5,607 nt of DNA from Acidimicrobiia bacterium (GCA_020027305.1 JAHRAM010000111.1:1-5607), one strand, 5' to 3'. Counted from the first letter of the stretch, positions 1 to 5,607 are shown. Numbers and translations are program-made. The notes: generated by a model from the letters alone, not told the origin.

Positions 1-1
1 C

Positions 2-148
2 CTATACAAAATAAATTGCAAAATACAAAATCCAATCAATGGTTATTTAGCTACACAAAAACTAATTTGTAGAGATCGCAGAGCTTGTGATATATGCCCA
101 CAAATGCTACGTTATAAGTCTTTTGAGGATTTAGACTGTCAAGAATAA
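2..148 (+). CDS. possible C-terminal fragment of an unidentified gene (5' end outside window)
   Basis: One plus-strand frame is open from the window edge for 48 codons and closes with TAA at 146-148. The peptide ends in a Cys-rich stretch that includes ICRDRRACDICPQMLRYKS, followed by an acidic tail ending DLDCQE, with six cysteines in total. No family is recognised. If real, it would be the tail of a gene converging on the lipoprotein gene whose stop is at 194, leaving 45 bases between the two stops. The region is very AT-rich, so an open frame this long is somewhat unlikely by chance but far from impossible. A second plus-strand frame is also open for 23 codons at the edge, which weakens the case. 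No minus-strand frame is open through the region. Confidence 0.27.
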   Translation, partial: LYKINCKIQNPINGYLATQKLICRDRRACDICPQMLRYKSFEDLDCQE

Positions 149-193
149 ATTTATTAAGAAAATTTGTGTTTGAAAGATTAGAGTTATGGAAAT

Positions 194-1645
194 TTAGTTG
201 ATTTTAAGATTGGATGTGTCTAAGAAATGTGTATATAAATTGTCAGAACTGCAATCTAAGGTTCCAGGTTTGTCGGGAAAAACTCTAGCAAATTTCTCAT
301 TTTTCACTTGAAGCAAGACAAAGCAGTTGGAAGTTATTCCTGTTGAAAGGTCAACCCCATCAAAAAATTCTCTACCATCATATTTCCCTAGTGCTTGGGT
401 GGCGTTAAGTATATGTTTTCTAGTTAAGCCGTTTACGCCATGTTTTTCTACAACAGTATCAATTAGTTGTTCAAACACTCTTCCTGCTAACCAAGCCCCA
501 GCCGCCCAACTTGGTGGGATTTTTTCACCTGATTTACCTTTGTTGAAATATGTCAAAAATAAATCTAGCTCAACGTTGTATTCTCTTTCATGAAAGGGTA
601 GGAAGTCAATTGCTACAAAAGTCCCTTCTTGGCTTTCATCTTCTGAAAAGCCTGCGGAATAGCAACTTACCACACAGAACCATTTAATATTTTCAAAGCC
701 ACCTTGGACCATTGCCTCACTCCGAGTTTTTGCAATAATTTGGTTTGAGGTGGAAAAAACAAAGTCAAGGTTTTTATCGCGTATTACGCTCAAGAATTCA
801 CCATGTTGTGCCTGTATGGCTCTTACCGATCCAGCGCGTTCTTCATCCATACTTGCTCCGTCAGATACTCTTTGACCCACTTCTTGCAAGGCACGCACAA
901 CTGGCAGAGATGCTGCTATGGCTGAAGGAATATCTGCGGGAATTATAAATATACCACTCCCATTTTTTGGAACCTCGTTTTCACGGAACCAGCTAAAGCC
1001 TCCGACATTTGAAGTGTATTCTCGCTCACCACCCGTAAGAGGACAAGCACCTTGCTTGCCCGTGACGATAAATGTCGTAGGGTTGCATTGGTGCACTGAT
1101 TCGATAGCTCGTTCGGCGAGATCTAAAACCCCAGTTGCTTGACCGGCCTTATCTTTGCAGGTGGATGCTGCTTCAAGGTCAATGCTGAACAACGTGGTTG
1201 AGCCGACTATGGCAAATGCTTTTTCGCAGGCTGCTAGGTATCCGTTGGTTGTTTCAAGTGGGTTTATTTTCGTATCGTGGTGAGTAATTTTTACTTTTCG
1301 GCATGCGAGGCCGCCATTTTCGTTTATGTATTTTTCCCATGCCATGATGCCGTCAACTGAGCCTTGAAAGATTCCAGGGCTTAACGCGTTGTTGACATCG
1401 GCCAGCACATATATTTCAATTTCGGTTGCCGACACCCCAATCTCGGTTGACTCAAGTGGGATACTGCAATCATTTTCAGAGCCACTTGTTGTGGTGGGAG
1501 GCTGAGCAGTGGCTTTAGTTGATGTTGTGGCAGTTGATGATTGCGAATGGTTGCAAGATGCCAGCAGAGAAACAAAGAGCCCAATGGATAGACAGATAAT
1601 TAAAAATTTTGCTCCGATTTTTTTTGAAAAAAGTCTGTTAGTCAC
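194..1645 (-). CDS. ABC-type substrate-binding lipoprotein, Leu/Ile/Val-binding-like (paralogue A)
   Basis: This is a predicted exported lipoprotein of 483 residues. The signal peptide has a basic n-region (residues 4-13), a hydrophobic core (14-28) and a lipobox L28-A-S-C31. A Ser/Thr-rich linker follows (34-56). From about residue 66 the protein resembles type 1 periplasmic binding proteins of the branched-chain amino acid / amide family (Peripla_BP_6-like): EIGVSATEIEIYVLADV, then DG..AW..YINENGGLACR (98-116), then a second alpha/beta domain with PVVRALQEVG (248-257) and SEAMVQGGFEN (309-319). The mature part has ten cysteines besides the lipidated one, all shared with the neighbouring paralogue. 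Family members bind a small ligand outside the membrane and deliver it to an ABC permease; the ligand cannot be read here, and no permease or ATPase gene is nearby. The start is GTG at 1643-1645. The frame is closed by a stop at 1673-1675 with no ATG, GTG or TTG between, and no clear Shine-Dalgarno is visible. The gene lies 81 bases behind its paralogue and may share its transcript. Confidence 0.88.
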   Translation of the reverse strand: MTNRLFSKKIGAKFLIICLSIGLFVSLLASCNHSQSSTATTSTKATAQPPTTTSGSENDCSIPLESTEIGVSATEIEIYVLADVNNALSPGIFQGSVDGIMAWEKYINENGGLACRKVKITHHDTKINPLETTNGYLAACEKAFAIVGSTTLFSIDLEAASTCKDKAGQATGVLDLAERAIESVHQCNPTTFIVTGKQGACPLTGGEREYTSNVGGFSWFRENEVPKNGSGIFIIPADIPSAIAASLPVVRALQEVGQRVSDGASMDEERAGSVRAIQAQHGEFLSVIRDKNLDFVFSTSNQIIAKTRSEAMVQGGFENIKWFCVVSCYSAGFSEDESQEGTFVAIDFLPFHEREYNVELDLFLTYFNKGKSGEKIPPSWAAGAWLAGRVFEQLIDTVVEKHGVNGLTRKHILNATQALGKYDGREFFDGVDLSTGITSNCFVLLQVKNEKFARVFPDKPGTLDCSSDNLYTHFLDTSNLKIN

Positions 1646-1691
1646 TGTAGTGATGTCTGTGTGTTCTATTTTTTAATGGTTAGCTTGTTTT

Positions 1692-1699
1692 TGTTATAA
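1692..1699 (-). promoter_or_regulatory. candidate -10 box in the gap between the two lipoprotein genes
   Basis: Read on the minus strand, TATAAC (1693-1698) lies about 50 bases before the GTG start of the downstream lipoprotein gene and resembles a -10 hexamer. No convincing -35 hexamer sits 16-18 bases upstream. The gap also lacks a convincing intrinsic terminator behind the upstream gene, so read-through from that gene is an equally good explanation. The call rests on a single hexamer in AT-rich DNA. Confidence 0.2.
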
Positions 1700-1726
1700 A
1701 CCTTCAATCATTGAGTTATTTTAATC

Positions 1727-3145
1727 TTATTCAACTAATTCACCAGTATGGCTAGGCCCATCATCGTAAGACTGAATGGAGTTAATTCGTATTTTTCCGA
1801 TATTGTGGTCGCCACAGTCTAGAGTTCCCCGCTCTTCTGGGTGAACCCGAACGAACTCTTTGTTTTTAACTTGAACTATGACTACGCAGTTTGATAAATT
1901 GGGCTTAGTTTTATATTGAATATTTCCAAACCAGCCGTTGGCATTGAAGCTTTTTAGATTCTTTGCTTCATTTAAAATATTTTGGCGGGTTATGCCGTTC
2001 ACTCCGTGTTTTGCAACTACTTCTTCTAGTACTTGTTGGAATAGTCGTCCAGACGCCCATGAGAGTGCTGACCAGACATCTGGGAAATCTTTGCCAGTAC
2101 GTGTCAAGAATAAATCTAGTTCAGAATTGACATCTCTTTCGCTGTAGGGCAAAAATGTTAGCCACATATAAGTTCCTTCTGCTAGTGGAGAATCGCGAAG
2201 CACCTTTGTATAGCATTGGTAAAAGCATGTCCAGTTTACATTGTCAAATCCACCTTGTGTCATTGCTTCACCTCTCCATTTCAGTAGAGAGTTGGAGTCA
2301 GAGGATGTGCTTGCACAAGTGGCATTACCCTCTTTCATAATTGAGAGCATTTCACCATACTGAGCCTGAATTGCTGATCCGCTAAATCCTCTTTCACCGA
2401 CATTTATAGTTCCTCTAGATAATGCTCCAATTCTGATGCCAGGCATTGCTAGGTTGATAGTGGAAGGAAGGTCATTGGAGAGAACATAGGCACATCTTTG
2501 TGTTCCAAATGTTTCGTGGAGATAAAGTCCTAATCCTTGCTGCACATGAAAGAGACGTGGTTCATCTGCTTCAAACGGGCATTCGCCTTGAATGCCGAGA
2601 ATTAAAAATACATTAGGCGAGCACTGCTGGGCTGGTTCGGCTGCACCTTCTGCAAAGTCGGGTAAGCCAATTGGGTTACCATCTTTATCATCGCAAGTGT
2701 TTAGAGCTTCTACATTAAATGCAAATAGGGCATTTGAGCCGACTTGTGCTAGCGAATCTTCACAGGCAGTTAGAAATCCGTTTTCAGTTTCTATTGGGTT
2801 TATTTTAGAATCCCACTTTACTAACTCAACCTCACGGCAAGCCAACCCGCCGTTTTCATTTACCCAGTCGACCCAAGCTTGAGTTCCATCAAAGGCACCT
2901 TGGAAAAGACCGGGCGAAAGGGAAGAGCCAACATCGGCCATAACTTGAAGTGTGATTTTGTCGGCGGTTACGCCAATTTCTACTGCTTCTAATACGGCGT
3001 CATTACAGGGGTTAGATTTTTCAACAGTTCTGTCTTCGGGTGTCGTTGTCGTTTCTGATGTGGATACTTCTCTGCTGTGGTTACACGCTGCTGCAATAAG
3101 TGCTAACCCGATAATGACAGAAGTGAGTTTGAGTGCGGTTTTCAT
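1727..3145 (-). CDS. ABC-type substrate-binding lipoprotein, Leu/Ile/Val-binding-like (paralogue B)
   Basis: This is a predicted exported lipoprotein of 472 residues, a tandem paralogue of the next gene downstream. A short signal peptide (K2, K6, hydrophobic 7-18) ends in lipobox A18-A-A-C21. The residues after the lipid Cys (CNHS) are identical to those of the paralogue, and a Thr-rich linker follows (28-41). The type 1 binding-protein fold starts near residue 55 with EIGVTADKITLQVMADV. It continues with SPGLFQGAFDG (77-87), VNENGGLACRE (95-105), AIQAQYGEMLS (258-268), GEAMTQGGFDN (292-302) and AKHGVNGITRQNILN (378-392). There are twelve cysteines in the mature part: ten shared with the paralogue plus C218 and C277, which the paralogue lacks. 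The likely role is high-affinity capture of a small metabolite, formally amino-acid-like, but the ligand is unknown and no transporter partner gene is in the window. The ATG start at 3143-3145 is supported by a purine-rich ribosome binding site. The gene is first in its strand group and diverges from the dehydrogenase gene. Confidence 0.9.
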   Translation of the reverse strand: MKTALKLTSVIIGLALIAAACNHSREVSTSETTTTPEDRTVEKSNPCNDAVLEAVEIGVTADKITLQVMADVGSSLSPGLFQGAFDGTQAWVDWVNENGGLACREVELVKWDSKINPIETENGFLTACEDSLAQVGSNALFAFNVEALNTCDDKDGNPIGLPDFAEGAAEPAQQCSPNVFLILGIQGECPFEADEPRLFHVQQGLGLYLHETFGTQRCAYVLSNDLPSTINLAMPGIRIGALSRGTINVGERGFSGSAIQAQYGEMLSIMKEGNATCASTSSDSNSLLKWRGEAMTQGGFDNVNWTCFYQCYTKVLRDSPLAEGTYMWLTFLPYSERDVNSELDLFLTRTGKDFPDVWSALSWASGRLFQQVLEEVVAKHGVNGITRQNILNEAKNLKSFNANGWFGNIQYKTKPNLSNCVVIVQVKNKEFVRVHPEERGTLDCGDHNIGKIRINSIQSYDDGPSHTGELVE

Positions 3146-3150
3146 TTTGG

Positions 3151-3158
3151 CTCTCTTT
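3151..3158 (-). promoter_or_regulatory. ribosome binding site of lipoprotein paralogue B
   Basis: On the minus strand AAAGAGAG lies five bases before the ATG at 3145. It is a purine-rich partial match to the Shine-Dalgarno consensus at normal spacing, and it fixes the start just ahead of the signal peptide. The other two start codons visible in the window have no such site. Confidence 0.55.
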
Positions 3159-3176
3159 GTTTATTCCCGTTTTTTC

Positions 3177-3203
3177 TGCCTGCCCCTCAGAACAGGCATT
3201 TTT
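3177..3203. other. small hairpin flanked by T-tracts in the divergent intergenic region
   Basis: TGCCTG (3177-3182) and CAGGCA (3193-3198) form a perfect 6-bp inverted repeat around a 10-base loop. On the plus strand it is followed at once by five T (3199-3203) and preceded by a run of T (3170-3175). Read on the plus strand it has the form of a short intrinsic terminator, which could stop antisense transcripts leaving the lipoprotein genes before they enter the dehydrogenase gene. Read on the minus strand it would be a hairpin in the 5' leader of lipoprotein paralogue B, about 30 bases before its start codon, with A-tracts on both sides. It could also be a protein-binding palindrome. The stem is short, so the role is uncertain. 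Confidence 0.3.
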
Positions 3204-3223
3204 CACATTTTTCCTATTTCCCT

Positions 3224-3229
3224 ATCTTA
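3224..3229 (-). promoter_or_regulatory. candidate -10 box for the lipoprotein gene pair
   Basis: On the minus strand TAAGAT resembles a -10 hexamer about 80 bases before the ATG of lipoprotein paralogue B. At the expected -35 distance there is only a T-rich stretch, so the -35 element is weak or absent. If used, the transcript would carry a leader of roughly 70 bases that includes the TGCCTG/CAGGCA hairpin. Confidence 0.25.
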
Positions 3230-3267
3230 AAACATAGCCAAAATTAAAAAAATGCCAGCCCTTAGTG

Positions 3268-3273
3268 TAAATT
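3268..3273 (+). promoter_or_regulatory. candidate -10 box giving a leaderless acyl-CoA dehydrogenase mRNA
   Basis: TAAATT fits the actinobacterial -10 pattern TANNNT and ends seven bases before the ATG at 3281. Transcription from it would begin at or next to the start codon. This agrees with the lack of any Shine-Dalgarno sequence ahead of that ATG. In-frame stop TAG at 3263-3265 and the lack of another start codon after it force the ATG at 3281. No good -35 hexamer is visible. Confidence 0.35.
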
Positions 3274-3280
3274 TCGTGTT

Positions 3281-4636
3281 ATGGCATGGGATTTTGAAAC
3301 CGATTCAGATTACGCCAAGCGGTTAATTTGGGTGCGAGAGTTTTTAGACAATGAAATTCTTCCACTCGAAACTCTACTTCACGATGTTTCAGAGGCAGAG
3401 TGGAAAAAACTGACCGACTCTTTGAAGCAGCAGGTCAAAGACCATGAGCTTTGGGCGTGTCACCTAGACCCTGAGTTGGGTGGGCAAGGTTATGGACAGG
3501 TGAAGCTAGGGTTGCTCCATGAGATTTTGGGGCGGTCATCAATTGCTCCTGGGATTTTTGGCAACCAAGCACCCGATTCTGGCAACGCCGAGTTGCTGGC
3601 ACTGGGCGGAGACGATGAGCAAAAAGAAAAGTGGCTGAAACCGTTGCTCGCTGGTGAACTGCGAAGCGCCTTTTCAATGACCGAGCCAGATGTGGCGGGC
3701 TCTGACCCGACCCTCATCCAGACTGCCGCCGTTTTAGATGGTGATGAATATGTCATTGATGGCAAAAAGTGGTATACCTCTAACGGCTCTCGTGCCGACT
3801 TTTTAATTGTGATGGCTGTGACTAACCCTGAAGTTCATCCATATCAAGGAAGTTCAATGTTTGTGGTTCCGACTGATTTAGAGGGCGTTGAGATTGTGCG
3901 AGATGTTCCAAACATGCACCATCCATATCCTCCGCCGGGGATGCAGCCAGGTGGGCACGCCGAAGTTGCCTATCGTTCGGTGCGAGTTCCAAAGGAAAAT
4001 CTTATTGGGTCAGAAGGTGATGGTTTCGTGCTGGCACAAAAGCGATTGGGGCCTGGGCGAATTCATCATGCCATGCGTTGGATTGGGCAAGCCAAGCGGG
4101 CGATGGATATGATGTGTGAGCGGGCGCTAACACGGCGAGCCCACGGGTCGCTACTTGCAGAAAAGCAGATGATTCAAGATTTCATTGCTGAGACGCGAAT
4201 TGAGATTGAATCCACTCGCTTGCTGTGTCTCTATGCTGCTTGGCATATGGATAAGCACGGTTCGTCAAAATCGCGAACCGAGATTGCGATGATAAAAGTT
4301 CAAGGAACAAAGATGTTATATAACGCCATCGACCGAGCCATTCAGGTTTATGGGTCGCTGGGCTACTCTGCTGACATGCCACTAGAAGAAATGTATCGCA
4401 TGGCTCGGGCTACTCGAATTCTTGACGGCCCAGACGAAGTTCACAAAGTAACAATTGCCCGCCAGACTTTAAAGGGCTATGAAGGCGTGGAAGCTCAAGG
4501 GGATGAGAGCGGTAGAGAAGGTAGAAAGGGCGAGGTGAAAGAAGGCATGCTTCCAACCGAACATATTCCCACCAGAAAAGAAGCTGCCCTTAAAAAGTTC
4601 GGCGACTTGCTGGAAGCTAGAACGGCTAACTCTTAA
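3281..4636 (+). CDS. acyl-CoA dehydrogenase, ACAD10/11-like branch
   Basis: This is a full-length, 451-residue FAD-dependent acyl-CoA dehydrogenase, cytoplasmic, expected to oxidise an acyl-CoA to an enoyl-CoA and pass electrons to electron-transfer flavoprotein. The N-terminal helical domain covers about 1-125 (LDPELGGQGYGQVKLG, 62-77). The middle beta domain carries the FAD/substrate motif FSMTEPDVAGSD (131-142) and KKWYTSNG (162-169). The C-terminal helical domain has RLGPGRIHHAMR (255-266), DRAIQVYGSLG (351-361) and ILDGPDEVH (380-388). The residue aligned with the catalytic Glu of medium-chain dehydrogenase is Asp382 here; Asp in this DGPDEVH context together with GPGRIHH is characteristic of the ACAD10/ACAD11 group. 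A charged tail of about 50 residues follows (400-451), ending with a predicted helix (TRKEAALKKFGDLLEA). Substrate chain length cannot be read. A 4-hydroxyacyl or branched substrate is possible from the branch, a plain fatty acyl-CoA equally so. The gene diverges from the lipoprotein genes and converges on the thiolase gene, with 23 bases between stops. Confidence 0.95.
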   Translation: MAWDFETDSDYAKRLIWVREFLDNEILPLETLLHDVSEAEWKKLTDSLKQQVKDHELWACHLDPELGGQGYGQVKLGLLHEILGRSSIAPGIFGNQAPDSGNAELLALGGDDEQKEKWLKPLLAGELRSAFSMTEPDVAGSDPTLIQTAAVLDGDEYVIDGKKWYTSNGSRADFLIVMAVTNPEVHPYQGSSMFVVPTDLEGVEIVRDVPNMHHPYPPPGMQPGGHAEVAYRSVRVPKENLIGSEGDGFVLAQKRLGPGRIHHAMRWIGQAKRAMDMMCERALTRRAHGSLLAEKQMIQDFIAETRIEIESTRLLCLYAAWHMDKHGSSKSRTEIAMIKVQGTKMLYNAIDRAIQVYGSLGYSADMPLEEMYRMARATRILDGPDEVHKVTIARQTLKGYEGVEAQGDESGREGRKGEVKEGMLPTEHIPTRKEAALKKFGDLLEARTANS

Positions 4637-4651
4637 CCTAAATCTTTAAGA
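4631..4651. terminator. weak inverted repeat at the convergent gene ends
   Basis: TCTTAA (4631-4636) and TTAAGA (4646-4651) form a 6-bp, AT-rich inverted repeat with a 9-base loop. It overlaps the dehydrogenase stop codon and is followed by ACAAACTTTTT. The location between two convergent stops suits a bidirectional terminator, but the stem is AT-rich and the T-run is offset, so it may be chance. Confidence 0.2.
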
Positions 4652-4659
4652 CAAACTTT

Positions 4660-5607
4660 TTAGTTCAGGCGTTTAACTAACATCGCCATTCCTTGACCGC
4701 CGCCGACACACATTGACTCTAATCCGATTTCTACATCGGCGTCTTGCATTCCGTTCAGCAAGGTGGTCATTATTCTGGCGCCAGTCATCCCGAATGGATG
4801 CCCGAGTGCAATGGCGCCACCGTTTAGATTCAGCTTGTCTAAGCTAATGCCGAGGTCGTCAGCGCTTGGAACAACTTGGGCAGCAAATGCTTCATTGATT
4901 TCCACTAAATCTACATCGTCTATAGACATCTTGGTTCGCTCTAGAACTTGGGTGATGGCTCCGACTGGTCCTAGCCCCATAATCTCAGGGTTGAGCGATG
5001 ACACTCCACTGCCTATTATTTGAGCCAGCGGTTTTATACCCATTTCTTTTGCCTTGGTGTCGCTCATAACGATGACGGCAGCAGCCCCATCATTTAGTGG
5101 GCAAGCATTTCCTGCCGTGATTGTTCCGCCTGGTTTGAAAACAGGGTCTAGCCCAGCCAGTGCTTCTTGGGTAACGCCATCTCTAATTCCGTCATCAGTT
5201 GAGACCACGGTTCCATCTGGCAAGGTGTAGGGAGTTATTTCGTTTTCAAAGAACCCTCTGTTTCGGGCAGCTTCGGCGCGGTTTTGTGACATACAGGCAA
5301 ACTCATCTTGGCTTTCGCGGGAAACCGATTTGTGTTCGGCGACATTCTCTGCCGTTTGCCCCATTGCAATATATATGTCGGGCAAGCCGTCTTGTGCTTC
5401 CCAATCTCCGCCTTCACCAGTTGCTCGGCTGGTGGTTCGGGCTTGGACTTCCTCAAACTTTGCATTCTTAGAACCTTCGGCGCCATCTGACATTCCTGTG
5501 CCAAAGCGGCTTACGCATTCTGCCCCGCCTGCAATGAAGCAGTCACCTTCTTCTGACTTGATGGCATGTGCTGCCATGCGAATAGTTTGAAGCGATGAAG
5601 AGCAATA
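4660..5607 (-). CDS. acetyl-CoA C-acyltransferase (thiolase), 5' end outside window
   Basis: This is a thiolase-family enzyme that cleaves 3-ketoacyl-CoA with CoA or condenses two acetyl-CoA, in the cytoplasm. The reading frame continues through the right edge, so the Met codon at 5575-5577 is internal. The ten residues before it read YCSSSLQTIR, which match the active-site signature, and the nucleophilic Cys is the codon at 5602-5604. The other catalytic parts are present: NEAFA (Asn codon near 4896), GGAIALGHPFGMTG with the catalytic His at 4798-4800, and CVGGGQGMA with the second catalytic Cys at 4708-4710. GNACPLNDGAAA is also typical of this family. Since the nucleophile is usually near residue 90, roughly 90 N-terminal residues are missing. 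The tail after CVGGGQG has normal length and ends at TAA 4660-4662. The sequence style fits actinobacterial FadA-like thiolases, but biosynthetic and degradative members cannot be told apart here. Pairing with the convergent dehydrogenase points to beta-oxidation. Confidence 0.94.
   Translation of the reverse strand, partial: YCSSSLQTIRMAAHAIKSEEGDCFIAGGAECVSRFGTGMSDGAEGSKNAKFEEVQARTTSRATGEGGDWEAQDGLPDIYIAMGQTAENVAEHKSVSRESQDEFACMSQNRAEAARNRGFFENEITPYTLPDGTVVSTDDGIRDGVTQEALAGLDPVFKPGGTITAGNACPLNDGAAAVIVMSDTKAKEMGIKPLAQIIGSGVSSLNPEIMGLGPVGAITQVLERTKMSIDDVDLVEINEAFAAQVVPSADDLGISLDKLNLNGGAIALGHPFGMTGARIMTTLLNGMQDADVEIGLESMCVGGGQGMAMLVKRLN

Noticed and set aside
82..108. Imperfect hairpin (AGCTTGTG with CACAA, a bulge, and GCT) as a terminator for the lipoprotein genes
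   Set aside because: No T-run follows on the minus strand, and the stem has a two-base bulge; it also lies within the candidate edge reading frame.
144..155. Perfect 12-base palindrome AATAAATTTATT downstream of lipoprotein paralogue A, as terminator or operator
   Set aside because: It is made only of A and T, has no loop and no following T-run, and is expected by chance in such AT-rich DNA.
327..1142. Several plus-strand open frames opposite lipoprotein paralogue A (327-593, 745-948, 918-1142)
   Set aside because: They lie wholly antisense to a well-supported gene, show no family motif and overlap each other. They are shadows of the coding strand.
1704..1714. TCAATCATTGA inverted repeat between the lipoprotein genes as a terminator
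   Set aside because: The single-base centre would leave only three stable pairs in RNA, with no proper T-run after it.
1938..3230. Plus-strand open frames opposite lipoprotein paralogue B, including one reaching into the intergenic region (2952-3230)
   Set aside because: They are antisense to a clear gene, with no recognisable domain and no start signals; the hydrophobic stretches mirror the signal peptide and T-rich DNA.
3435..4382. Minus-strand and alternative-frame open frames inside the dehydrogenase gene
   Set aside because: The dehydrogenase frame has motifs along its whole length; the others have none.
4660..5577. Thiolase gene starting at the Met codon 5575-5577
   Set aside because: The frame stays open to the window edge, and the residues before that Met include the active-site Cys signature, so the Met is internal.

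Overview
The window looks like a stretch of bacterial chromosome with four clear genes and a possible fifth gene fragment at the left edge. Two exported substrate-binding lipoproteins lie in tandem on the minus strand (194-3145). They diverge from an acyl-CoA dehydrogenase on the plus strand (3281-4636). A thiolase on the minus strand converges on that dehydrogenase and runs off the right edge (4660-5607). I see no rRNA, tRNA, CRISPR array, insertion sequence or phage gene.

The organism is most likely an actinobacterium, perhaps a moderate- to low-GC member of the Acidimicrobiia or a related aquatic lineage. This is inference from three things: the style of the dehydrogenase and thiolase sequences, a plus-strand start that looks leaderless (common in Actinobacteria), and lipoproteins with short Thr-rich linkers behind the lipobox. 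No taxonomic search could be run.

Layout. Bases 1-193 lie downstream of the first lipoprotein gene and contain a 48-codon frame that is open from the window edge and Cys-rich; it may be the tail of a plus-strand gene. The two lipoprotein genes are transcribed right to left, the 472-residue copy first and the 483-residue copy second, 81 bases apart. They are clear paralogues: about half of the residues in the N-terminal third match by eye, and ten cysteines of the mature proteins sit at equivalent places. No permease or ATPase gene is present, so they are orphan binding proteins as far as this window shows. The 135-base divergent region 3146-3280 holds a ribosome binding site, candidate -10 boxes in both directions, a small hairpin and a short direct repeat.

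The dehydrogenase belongs to the branch related to ACAD10/ACAD11 (Asp at the usual catalytic Glu position, GPGRIHH motif). With the thiolase it points to acyl-CoA breakdown by beta-oxidation or a related route. A link between the binding proteins and this catabolism, such as capture of an organic or amino acid feeding the CoA pathway, is suggested only by proximity.

Nothing here proves an undescribed system. The items most worth a second look are the tandem Cys-rich orphan binding proteins, the paired extra cysteines in one of them, and the ACAD10/11-type dehydrogenase in this setting.
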